64,000 nt of DNA from an uncultured Bacteroidota bacterium. Lineage in GTDB: Bacteria > Bacteroidota > Bacteroidia > Flavobacteriales > Flavobacteriaceae. Both the position numbers and the translations under genes were made by a program. Under the pieces are notes generated by a model. It saw only the letters and a program-made list of their open reading frames with translations, searched no databases and was not told where the DNA came from. The DNA lies in contig CACLAD010000004.1 in the NCBI GenBank assembly GCA_902604715.1, forward strand, positions 1 through 64,000. The letters are read 5' to 3'. Of this stretch, positions 34,369 through 42,639 are shown one piece after another (within the stretch, counting starts at the first letter, position 1; every line of letters begins with the position of its first letter).

Positions 34369-35808
34369 TTAATTTGATTGATTTTGAAACGGATCCTTAT
34401 TTACATAATTTCTCATCTCTCCTAATTTAATACTATATTTTTTAACAAGCTCTTTATTCTCAGGGAGTTTTGAAATATCAATGTTTTGCTTTTTATCGTT
34501 TTGCATATCATAAAGCATATTACCTAAATATTTTTCTGCCACTACAAATTCAGTATAAGAATAGTTTTTGTCTATTACTGCTTCGCCTTGCTTATACCTG
34601 GTGTAAATTTCATCTTTCAAAATAGTTTCCGGATTTTTAAGAACAGGTGTTAAACTTTTTCCTTGTATGTAATCTGGAGGCGAGATTCCTACTAGCTCAC
34701 AAAGAGTTGGATATATATCAACCAGCTCTGTGAAAGAATCTGAATTGTCTTTCGCACTATATTTTGGAGAAGATATAATTAATGGAATTTGGACTGCTTC
34801 GTAAAAAGTACTATGCTTACACCAGAAACCATGTTCGCCTAAAAAATATCCGTGATCACTCCACAAAATTATTGTGGTATTTTCTCTTAAACCAGTTTCA
34901 TCTAATCCTTCAATTAATTTTCCGATCATTGCATCCATGTATGAAACACTCGCATAATAACCATGAATCAAATCCTTTGATAATTCATCGTCAAGTAGGC
35001 CTTCTGCGGGAATCTCAAGATAATTTTTTCTAAGTTCTGCTGAATTATGTTGTGCTTCAATTGATATATCTGGTGAGTTTAGAGGTTGATATGTATTATC
35101 AGCTAGCTTAATCTTTTCGTGATCATACATATCCCAATACTTTTTAGGCTGTATGAAAGGGAGATGTGGCGAAACATATCCAATTGCCATAAAAAAAGGT
35201 TTTCCGTTGTTACTAAATTCCTTAAACTTTTCAATCGCCTTGAGTGTAATTTTTCCATCATTATATGCAAAGTCGTCAACGTCAGGATATTCAATAATTG
35301 GATTTTTCTTACCATACTCACCTGTTTCAGCATTATCTCGTAACCTTATAGATTCTGGATCCTGAAAATCAGCTTGAGCGGCACCGTTATCTTTTTCTGT
35401 CCAGTGTTCTGCAAAATCGTCATTGTGATGGTAAATCTTCCCGTATGAAATAGTTTCATATCCATTTTCTTTAAAAATCTGATTAAGCGGAATTGCATCT
35501 GGGGCGTCAACTGAAGCTCGAGTTGAAAAATCATTAAATCTCTTCTCGCTTGGTCTTATGCCAGTCATAATACTTGCTCTACTTGCACCACATACTGCAA
35601 TATTTGTAAAAGCATTATTAAATTGTACACCCTCAGAAGCTAGCTTGTCCATGTAAGGGGTGATCATTTTCTCGATTTCATAATTATAAGAATTCATAGT
35701 TGGCCTTAAATCATCAATTGAAATAAAAAGTATGTTATGTTTTTTTTCAACATGATTGTTGCATGATATTAGAAAAACTCCTAAAATGATTACAAATATT
35801 TTTTTCAT
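34369..35808 (-). CDS. Sulfatase (S1 family, iduronate-2-sulfatase-like), lipoprotein, CxASR variant
   Basis: 479 residues. MKKIFVIILGVFLISC is a lipoprotein signal. Metal-site ISIDDLRPTM, the active-site segment AVCGASRASIMTG with Cys73, and IILWSDHGYFLGEHGFW mark an S1 sulfatase of the same type as the fusion protein. The signature carries Ala in place of the usual Pro (C-x-A-S-R), a less common but recognised variant. It depends on formylglycine formation at Cys73, presumably by the FGE at 9836-10888. The neighbours are a second sulfatase 7 bases upstream and the beta-helix gene 2 bases downstream. Its cut position on the sugar is unknown. Confidence 0.9.
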   Translation of the reverse strand: MKKIFVIILGVFLISCNNHVEKKHNILFISIDDLRPTMNSYNYEIEKMITPYMDKLASEGVQFNNAFTNIAVCGASRASIMTGIRPSEKRFNDFSTRASVDAPDAIPLNQIFKENGYETISYGKIYHHNDDFAEHWTEKDNGAAQADFQDPESIRLRDNAETGEYGKKNPIIEYPDVDDFAYNDGKITLKAIEKFKEFSNNGKPFFMAIGYVSPHLPFIQPKKYWDMYDHEKIKLADNTYQPLNSPDISIEAQHNSAELRKNYLEIPAEGLLDDELSKDLIHGYYASVSYMDAMIGKLIEGLDETGLRENTTIILWSDHGYFLGEHGFWCKHSTFYEAVQIPLIISSPKYSAKDNSDSFTELVDIYPTLCELVGISPPDYIQGKSLTPVLKNPETILKDEIYTRYKQGEAVIDKNYSYTEFVVAEKYLGNMLYDMQNDKKQNIDISKLPENKELVKKYSIKLGEMRNYVNKDPFQNQSN

Positions 35809-35815
35809 TATAAAT

Positions 35816-37471
35816 TTAGTTTGATGTTATTTCTGATGCTTTATATCCTAGTCTAATTGCCCTTGCAACAATTTTTTGTTTATCGCCAACCAGTATAGGC
35901 TTGTGATATAAATTCCAGCTGTTTGTTCCTATTTTTTCATCTATTTGATAGCCTATTGATGCTCCTTTTGTAATTGATGTCAGTTCATATAAACCATCAT
36001 GCCTTATTTTAAACTCAACATTTTCTGTCTTTGGCTGAATTAGATTTGGCCAAAATGATTCTACTATTTTATTCTCGGGAATAAATCCCTGATCATTAAT
36101 TTCATTTTGCCAATTTTGTAAAGCATCTCTAAAATTGTTTATCCTATCAGCATATTTTGGATCATCAATAATATTGTTAACCTCATACGGATCAGTTTCA
36201 AGATCATAAAACTCCTCAAAAGGTTTTGTTTTCATAAATATATATTTTGCATTTCCTTCTAAAACATCTAAACTATCCATTTGAATAAGTTTAGAATTCA
36301 TAGTAATTCTTTCTCTGTATTTATTTCGGTAGATAAGAGGTAGTTCAGGCATAAAGTTTTTTATATAAACATACCTGCCATCCAAAACCGATCTTTGCAT
36401 ATCTGTACTTTCGTCAAATCTATCGGCAGTACCAAATGCATATTTCCTTGGACTTTCTTCATATTTACCAGCTATTGCCTTACCATCATAATGTTTTGGA
36501 GGTTCAATATTTAATAGAGATAAAACCGTAGGGCCTAAATCCATTAGAGATACAACTCTATCATCAACTTTTCCAGCATCAATTTTATTTGGATATCTAA
36601 TTATTAAAGGAACATTTAATCCACTATTTCCAACAGCTCTTTTTTGTCTAAGTAGGTTTCCCCCGTGATCGCTCCAAAACATGATAATTGTATTCTCTAA
36701 TAATCCGTCTTCCTCTAGTTGACTAATTATCTCACCTACTTTTTCATCCATAGCCTCAATATTAGAATACTTTCTAGCGATATCATTTCTAACCTGAGGA
36801 ATGTCTGGATAGTATGATGGAATTTCCACATCTTTAGGGTTGACAGTTAGAGGTTTATTGCTCCTTTCCCAAATTCTAGATTCATGGGTTAATAATGTGT
36901 TCCAAACATAAAAGAATGGTTTGTCTTTTGGCGCATCCCGAAAACTTACAGTTGATGATACTTCATCCCACGCAGTAAAAGGAGCATTAAATTGATAATC
37001 ACATTTAAAATTATTTGCGCAATAATATCCATTAGCTCTTAAAATCTCAGTAAATGGTTTAACGTTGGGAGGCGGAACTACCTCATACTCTGGAATATTT
37101 TTCCCAGCCTTATCAATTACGCCGATATCATTTCTGTGAGTTACCTGCTCAGGGGTTTTATAATTATGATAATCTCCCGTTCTCATATTGTGTGCTCCAA
37201 GTCTAGCAGAATACATTCCTGTTATAATTGAAAACCTACTTGGGGCGCAGACTCCAACAGTTGAATACGCATTAGTATATCTAACTCCTTCTGTTGCAAG
37301 CTTATCAAGATTTGGTGTTTTAACAACATCATTACCATATGAGCCTAATATAGGCCCCATATCCTCACAACTTATCCATACTACATTAAGTGGTTTTTGA
37401 GTTGTTTTTATGCCTTCAGACCATGAAAAAAATAGTGGAATAATTAGCAATATAAGTTTTGACTTAAGCAT
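35816..37471 (-). CDS. Sulfatase (S1 family, sulfamidase/heparan-N-sulfatase-like)
   Basis: About 551 residues from the ATG at 37471, which directly follows the upstream stop (TAATATG). An in-frame ATG at 37501 would add 10 residues. The signal peptide is MLKSKLILLIIPLFFSW. WISCEDMGPILGSYG (metal site with Glu-Asp instead of Asp-Asp), GVCAPSRFSIITGMYS with the formylglycine Cys and MFWSDHGGNLLRQK define the domain. The sequence style resembles sulfamidase-like sulfatases (S1_8). A C-terminal extension of about 80 residues (KTENVEFKIRHDGLYELTSI...) resembles a chitobiase/sandwich tail. It is co-transcribed with the other two sulfatases. Confidence 0.88.
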   Translation of the reverse strand: MLKSKLILLIIPLFFSWSEGIKTTQKPLNVVWISCEDMGPILGSYGNDVVKTPNLDKLATEGVRYTNAYSTVGVCAPSRFSIITGMYSARLGAHNMRTGDYHNYKTPEQVTHRNDIGVIDKAGKNIPEYEVVPPPNVKPFTEILRANGYYCANNFKCDYQFNAPFTAWDEVSSTVSFRDAPKDKPFFYVWNTLLTHESRIWERSNKPLTVNPKDVEIPSYYPDIPQVRNDIARKYSNIEAMDEKVGEIISQLEEDGLLENTIIMFWSDHGGNLLRQKRAVGNSGLNVPLIIRYPNKIDAGKVDDRVVSLMDLGPTVLSLLNIEPPKHYDGKAIAGKYEESPRKYAFGTADRFDESTDMQRSVLDGRYVYIKNFMPELPLIYRNKYRERITMNSKLIQMDSLDVLEGNAKYIFMKTKPFEEFYDLETDPYEVNNIIDDPKYADRINNFRDALQNWQNEINDQGFIPENKIVESFWPNLIQPKTENVEFKIRHDGLYELTSITKGASIGYQIDEKIGTNSWNLYHKPILVGDKQKIVARAIRLGYKASEITSN

Positions 37472-37472
37472 A

Positions 37473-38873
37473 TTAATAATGGAGTTTAATATAATCTTCA
37501 TTTTTTAGTTTACCAGTCAAATTTTGAGGAACTGTATTCCATTTTGAGTTTTTATCCAAAGGATGAAGGGTCGGTTTTAATATTGAGATTGGATCTAGCA
37601 AAAGAAAATCTTCTTGAGTTTTCATCCAATCTTCTAAAGCAATTGATAATCTGTTTCTTATTTTTTTGTATTTATTATCCTTAATCAAATTTACTTTTTG
37701 ATATGGGTCTTTTTTTAAGTCGTACAATTCTTCGTAGGGAACATTTGGAAAAGATTCTGCTCCGATTTTGGCAAATTCGTTTATAACTGGATTGTCACCC
37801 AAATTTGAATTGACAACTTCAATGGAATTAAAATTTCTTATGAGCTTAAACCTTGAGCCTCTTACCATTCTAGATGGGAAAATTTTACATTCCCTAATAT
37901 TTTGTCTAGTAGCTACACCAAATATATATTCATTAATTTGTTTGTCATCACCTTTTAATGACTCTACAAAACTTTTCCCGTCAAGCTCTCTTGGAATTTT
38001 AGTTTTTGATACATCTAAAATAGTAGGAAGAACATCTACAAGAGTCAACAATGTTTCGGAGGTTGTGTTAGGCTTAATTATGCCAGGCCATCTAACAATA
38101 AACGGAAGACGAATTCCTTGTTCTTGTAAACTCCACTTACCACTCAAGCCATGGTCTGAAGCATAAATAAACATAGAGCTTTCATTAAGACCATACTTGT
38201 CAACCATTTCTAAAACTTTTCCAAGCTGATCATTGTCATCTTGAATATTTTGATAATACCCTGGCTTGTGATTGCCAACATAATTTGGGTCATATGGCAA
38301 TTTAAAAATATCTGCTTTACTATAATTGTCAGTTTTAGGAAACGGGCCATGAGGATAATCTGAAGCAATAATTAAGCAAAATGGTTTATTGACATTTTTT
38401 AAATAATCGTCAATTTTTTCTAGTGGTAAATATCTGTTATTAACTTTTGGAAAATAGTGTGTCCAGTCAAACACTTTGTTTGGTTTGACATGGCTCTTAC
38501 CCGCTAAAACCACTTCATATCCTGATTCCTTTAATAACGATGTAATACTTTTTATGTTTGGCTTTACACCAATATGATTTGCCATACAACCGTTTTTTAC
38601 CGGATACATTCCAGTAAAAATTTGCGATCTACTAGGAGCACATATGGCCTGACCAGAATAAAAATTTGTAAATTTTATTCCTTGATTTGCTAGAAGATCA
38701 ACATTACTAGTTTCAACTTTTGGGTTGCCATAAACTCCGTAATCTAAAAGATCCTGATCATCTGAAAGATAAAATATTATATTGGTAGGCTTTGATTCTT
38801 GTTGAGCATAAAAACTATTGAGAAACAATAAAAATATTATCGTAACATAATAAGTAAATTGATTTATTTTCAT
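37473..38873 (-). CDS. Sulfatase (S1 family)
   Basis: 466 residues with signal peptide (MKINQFTYYVTIIFLLFLNSFYA). The fold markers are FYLSDDQDLLDYGVYG (metal site), AICAPSRSQIFTGMYP (C-x-P-S-R) and IYASDHGLSGKW. PFCLIIASDYPHGPFP and a typical C-terminal ELYDLKKDPYQ segment follow. The start overlaps the GH30 stop by 4 bases (ATGA), indicating translational coupling. Three sulfatases in a row after GH30 imply a sulfated substrate with more than one sulfate position or a stepwise desulfation. Specificity is not readable from the sequence. Confidence 0.88.
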   Translation of the reverse strand: MKINQFTYYVTIIFLLFLNSFYAQQESKPTNIIFYLSDDQDLLDYGVYGNPKVETSNVDLLANQGIKFTNFYSGQAICAPSRSQIFTGMYPVKNGCMANHIGVKPNIKSITSLLKESGYEVVLAGKSHVKPNKVFDWTHYFPKVNNRYLPLEKIDDYLKNVNKPFCLIIASDYPHGPFPKTDNYSKADIFKLPYDPNYVGNHKPGYYQNIQDDNDQLGKVLEMVDKYGLNESSMFIYASDHGLSGKWSLQEQGIRLPFIVRWPGIIKPNTTSETLLTLVDVLPTILDVSKTKIPRELDGKSFVESLKGDDKQINEYIFGVATRQNIRECKIFPSRMVRGSRFKLIRNFNSIEVVNSNLGDNPVINEFAKIGAESFPNVPYEELYDLKKDPYQKVNLIKDNKYKKIRNRLSIALEDWMKTQEDFLLLDPISILKPTLHPLDKNSKWNTVPQNLTGKLKNEDYIKLHY

Positions 38874-41026
38874 TGTTTAATAATCTTTTTAGTTACTGTC
38901 CTTTTATCACTTGTAGAGTTTATCTTTAGTAAGTAAGTTCCTTTTTGAAATTCAGCAATGTCAATTAATACTTCTTTATTATTACTAAACCTGTCGATTA
39001 ATTTTTGACCTTGCAAATTAAAAATCTTAATATTATAATTCGAATAATCAGGAAGAATCAAATTGAGTTGATCATCTGCTGGATTTGGAAATAACTCAAC
39101 TTGAATATAATTATTATTTACAAAATTTAACTCACCGTTAGAAAGGGATTCATCAATATCAAAGACAAGTGAAGTTAAAGACAATTCGGGTAAAGTTGTT
39201 GTAAAATATCTGTTATAATAATCCATTTCATTTATACCCAAGGATGAAAACTCCTCAGAATCATTGTTGGTAGTTAAAAAAGTTTCAACTGATATTGCGC
39301 CAAGTGGAACATCTATTGAAAAATCTTTTTCATTTCCCTCATTGAATATTTGAATTATTACTTTAGATTCATCATCTGAAATAAATCCTGCAACAAAAAC
39401 TCCATCTTCATCACTTGAGCCAGAGCTAATTAGGCTATAATCTTTCTTGACTAAGTTTGCAAAATGCTTAAATGAATGGTATCTTTTAGGTAAAATTATT
39501 TCACCCGTTGGAGTCCATGCAACTAAGCTAGAATAACCATTGTTATCTGCTTCCTCATAAAATAAATGTAACATATAAGCAGTAACCCCACCTTCGTTAA
39601 ACCCTCTCATTATCCACTTAATATAATTTGCTGCATCTGTCATTGATTGATCTGTACTATTGAGACTAGCCGATTCAGTTACCCACACTGGTTTACCATT
39701 AGCCGCTACTTTTAATGCATTCCAATTAGCATTGTGATTTGGGTCTGCATAAGTATGGGTGCCTACAACATCAACAGCTTCCTCAACCGCTGAATTTTCA
39801 AACATTGTATTAATATAATTGGTGGCAGAAGTTCCAGAATTTTGAGATTCAACTCTGAAGCACTCAGGTGAAACTATATTAATGTAATCCAACCCAGAGT
39901 TTGACAACCTAGCATTAAGATTTATCAATATACTTGATAATTCTGATGGTGTTGTATTCATGGATTCATATGAAACTTCATAGTCAGGTTCATTAGTGGG
40001 TGAAATTGCGGTTACTTCAATTCCATATCGTGATTCCATTCCGTTTAAAAAAGCAACGAGAAACTCACTAAATTCTGATTCTCCTCCGCTAATCAGAGTG
40101 CCTCCACCATTATGTTGACCGTTTGTTTTAAGCCAGGCTGGGGCGCTGTTACAGTTGCCAATTACGTGATCAAATCCATTAACACTATGGCTAAAAGCAT
40201 TTTGTAAGGCTTCACCAACATATCTAGTTCTCCAACTACTTGGATCGCTATCATATCTTGTCCAGTCAAGTTGTGATTCGTCTAAGCTATACGGATCGTC
40301 ATTATCATTTTCAGGTTCTAAATCATGATATACAAAAAACCTAATCATATTAACCTCAAGGTCATTAAAGCAATATTGTTCAATCTGCTCCCTAAACGAG
40401 TCGTTTAATACATAAAGCTGCTCTGTTCTTCTTTTAATTCCTGCTCCAAAACCATCAACTACTTGTAGTTTTTCTTCAGGTTGAAAGGTTATTCTGTCGC
40501 CCGGGGAAATACTTACCTCATCCAAAAAGTAAGTTACGTCAGATTGCATATACCAAAACCTTACCCTATTGTTATCACTTGAATGTTCGACGGTAAAAGT
40601 GTGAGAATATCTTTGCCATTCATTTGTTATCCAAATATTTTGTCCCTGATAACTTCCAGAAACATCAGATTGAAAAACAAGTTTCACTTGCCTAGAGTCT
40701 GCTCCCTGAACTTTAGCAAAAAAAGTCACAGTATATTTTTGACCGGCAATAACTTGAAAAGGATATTCACTTTTTGAACTAACATGCCATCCGTTTGCCC
40801 CCAATGAATATACTTCACACTTAAGAGCTTTTGTACTGCCCGCAACCAAATCATTTGTTTCAATTGAGTATGTTGCCTCTCCTCCCTCATTGGCTTGATG
40901 GCTCCAATATTGAAATTCATTATTTTCAATATCTTCTAAAAAACCATTAGCCAGAGGTAATTGATTTTGTGAAATCAAAGGGCACAAAACCAAAGTCGTT
41001 AAAGCTGTTAATATTAACTTTTTCAA
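38870..41026 (-). CDS. GH30 glycoside hydrolase with N-terminal CBM and T9SS domain
   Basis: 718 residues. Signal peptide; CBM4/9-like module (about 22-180); GH30 catalytic barrel with side sandwich (about 190-620); T9SS domain (ELFPNPADDQLNLIL ... KGTYLLKI). The GH30 acids are Glu346 in SPTNEPDY and Glu451 in VWVTESAS, and the domain opens with VVDGFGAGIKRR. GH30 includes endo-xylanases and glucuronoxylanases (subfamily 8) as well as glucosidases; xylanase action is inferred from the locus. The CBM is related to the separate module at 31299-31835. It is the first gene after the susCD attenuator and overlaps the first sulfatase gene by 4 bases. Confidence 0.9.
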   Translation of the reverse strand: MKKLILTALTTLVLCPLISQNQLPLANGFLEDIENNEFQYWSHQANEGGEATYSIETNDLVAGSTKALKCEVYSLGANGWHVSSKSEYPFQVIAGQKYTVTFFAKVQGADSRQVKLVFQSDVSGSYQGQNIWITNEWQRYSHTFTVEHSSDNNRVRFWYMQSDVTYFLDEVSISPGDRITFQPEEKLQVVDGFGAGIKRRTEQLYVLNDSFREQIEQYCFNDLEVNMIRFFVYHDLEPENDNDDPYSLDESQLDWTRYDSDPSSWRTRYVGEALQNAFSHSVNGFDHVIGNCNSAPAWLKTNGQHNGGGTLISGGESEFSEFLVAFLNGMESRYGIEVTAISPTNEPDYEVSYESMNTTPSELSSILINLNARLSNSGLDYINIVSPECFRVESQNSGTSATNYINTMFENSAVEEAVDVVGTHTYADPNHNANWNALKVAANGKPVWVTESASLNSTDQSMTDAANYIKWIMRGFNEGGVTAYMLHLFYEEADNNGYSSLVAWTPTGEIILPKRYHSFKHFANLVKKDYSLISSGSSDEDGVFVAGFISDDESKVIIQIFNEGNEKDFSIDVPLGAISVETFLTTNNDSEEFSSLGINEMDYYNRYFTTTLPELSLTSLVFDIDESLSNGELNFVNNNYIQVELFPNPADDQLNLILPDYSNYNIKIFNLQGQKLIDRFSNNKEVLIDIAEFQKGTYLLKINSTSDKRTVTKKIIKQ

Positions 41027-41032
41027 TTTTCT

Positions 41033-41073
41033 AAATAAAATGCTGCCACTAATATTATAATTAATGGCAGCAT
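41033..41073 (-). terminator. Hairpin attenuator after susD
   Basis: ATGCTGCCA (41040-41048) and TGGCAGCAT (41065-41073) pair perfectly. An inner AT stem extends the arm, and on the minus strand TTTATTTAG follows. It sits between the susD stop (41090) and the GH30 start (41026). Such a partial terminator would keep susCD transcripts more abundant than the downstream enzymes. Confidence 0.7.
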
Positions 41074-41089
41074 ATATAAATTTAAATTA

Positions 41090-42613
41090 TTAGTCAATCA
41101 AATCGTTAGTATTGATTTCAATTAACGGAATTGGCAATGACATTACTTGAGACTCGTCGGTACTTAAAGTAAGATCTACTGCTGGATTATGAATAGGGTT
41201 ATTATTGTGAAATAAAATTGTCTTATTTAAAAAATAATCAAATCCTCTCCTTCTATTGTTATGCGCATCTTCTCCTTCACCTAACAACTCAAATCTATAC
41301 TCATACATGATTGCATCTCTAAATTCAGCTTGAGTTCCAAAATAATCTGCTTGAGGGCTCATCCCAACTCTACTTAATAGTTCAGTTACAAATCCTAATT
41401 GTTGACCATTGTCTAATTCATTTGATATTTCAGCAAGCATTATTAGTAATTCTCCGTATCTATAAATGACTACATTCTGATCTCCGTATTGATTACTGTG
41501 CTGAGTGTCTTTCTCTGTGAATTTGAAGAAAAATGGATGTGCCTTGGAAAAGTTTGGCCTATTAGGATTAGAAGGATAAACAGTAACTAAATTTCCGTTA
41601 TCTGCTCTATTATAACTATGTAAGTAGGTTCCCTCCAGTCTTGGGTCATTTGGATAGGTTGATGTATGATGATTATAAACATCTGCATTTGCCCTTAACC
41701 ATCCAAAATGTTGTCCTAGTTTATATTTCCATGGGGTAAAATTTCTTCCCATTTGTGAATTTGCAGCATCTTGGCTTATTTGTAATTCCCAAATAGATTC
41801 CGAGGAGTTTTCATTAGTGTCGGTAAATAAACTGCTGTAATCAGCAACTAAACTGTATTGTCCGTAAACCTGCATGGCTTGGTCGTAAGCTAATTGCCAG
41901 TAATCCATTTCACTTAATCCGTCAGCTCTTAGATCCGGGTTAGTTGCTAGGGTCATGTAAACCTTTGCAAGTAACATATTAGCGGCATACTGCCTAGGAT
42001 ATCCAATTCCAAAATTGCCATTCATAAGGGAGATTGCCATTTCTGCATCAGCAATTATTTGTGCATAAATGTCCTTTGAGGGTGAAGTTGCTAAATGCAA
42101 ATTTTCATTGTTTGGTAATGATAGCCAAAGAGGTACATCACCCCATAATCTAGTTAAAGAAAAATATGACCATGCTCTGACAAAGTATGCTTGGCCAGCG
42201 ATGTCATTAAACCCTGATTCATCAGATGATGATGGCTCTAAGACTGTTGAAACATTTTCTATAGCTCCATTACACCTGGCAATAACCCTGTATAATCCAC
42301 CCCACATATTCTCAGAATCTATATCATAGGTTGGTTTTAGAGAAAATAAGTTTGCATTGTTTACATTATTAACGTTGTTACCGCCGTTTTTACCTGTAAC
42401 AAATAATCCCGAATAACCTGCAAGTGCAAAAAGTCTTTGCTCCTGAGCTCCGTAGCTAGTTAATCCCTGATATATTCCGTCTAATGCACCTTTTGCAACA
42501 TTTATATCAGTATAAACTGCTTGAGAATCTAAAAATATTGGATCTTCATCAAGGTCGCATGACATTGATAATATCCCAATTATAGCTAATAATATTATTT
42601 TAAAATTTTTCAT
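41090..42613 (-). CDS. susD: SusD-like surface glycan-binding lipoprotein
   Basis: 507 residues. MKNFKIILLAIIGILSMSC is a lipoprotein signal (Cys19). It has the SusD/RagB layout: an N-terminal TPR-rich part (GALDGIYQGL, GQAYFVRAWSYFSLTRLWGDVPL), and a C-terminal YRYGELLIMLAEI ... RRGFDYF segment. Paired with SusC 26 bases upstream, it forms the lid that captures oligosaccharides at the outer membrane. The pair is the first unit of the long minus-strand array, which indicates that this is a polysaccharide utilisation locus. No separate SusE/F gene follows; the CBM and T9SS binding proteins of the locus may take that role. Confidence 0.95.
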   Translation of the reverse strand: MKNFKIILLAIIGILSMSCDLDEDPIFLDSQAVYTDINVAKGALDGIYQGLTSYGAQEQRLFALAGYSGLFVTGKNGGNNVNNVNNANLFSLKPTYDIDSENMWGGLYRVIARCNGAIENVSTVLEPSSSDESGFNDIAGQAYFVRAWSYFSLTRLWGDVPLWLSLPNNENLHLATSPSKDIYAQIIADAEMAISLMNGNFGIGYPRQYAANMLLAKVYMTLATNPDLRADGLSEMDYWQLAYDQAMQVYGQYSLVADYSSLFTDTNENSSESIWELQISQDAANSQMGRNFTPWKYKLGQHFGWLRANADVYNHHTSTYPNDPRLEGTYLHSYNRADNGNLVTVYPSNPNRPNFSKAHPFFFKFTEKDTQHSNQYGDQNVVIYRYGELLIMLAEISNELDNGQQLGFVTELLSRVGMSPQADYFGTQAEFRDAIMYEYRFELLGEGEDAHNNRRRGFDYFLNKTILFHNNNPIHNPAVDLTLSTDESQVMSLPIPLIEINTNDLID

Positions 42614-42639
42614 AATTTAAGAGTTTAGTTTTTTATTTT

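Noticed and set aside
35103-35365. Short frames on both strands within the sulfatase gene
   Set aside because: They lie entirely inside an intact sulfatase frame with conserved active-site motifs and show only hydrophobic, low-complexity translation.
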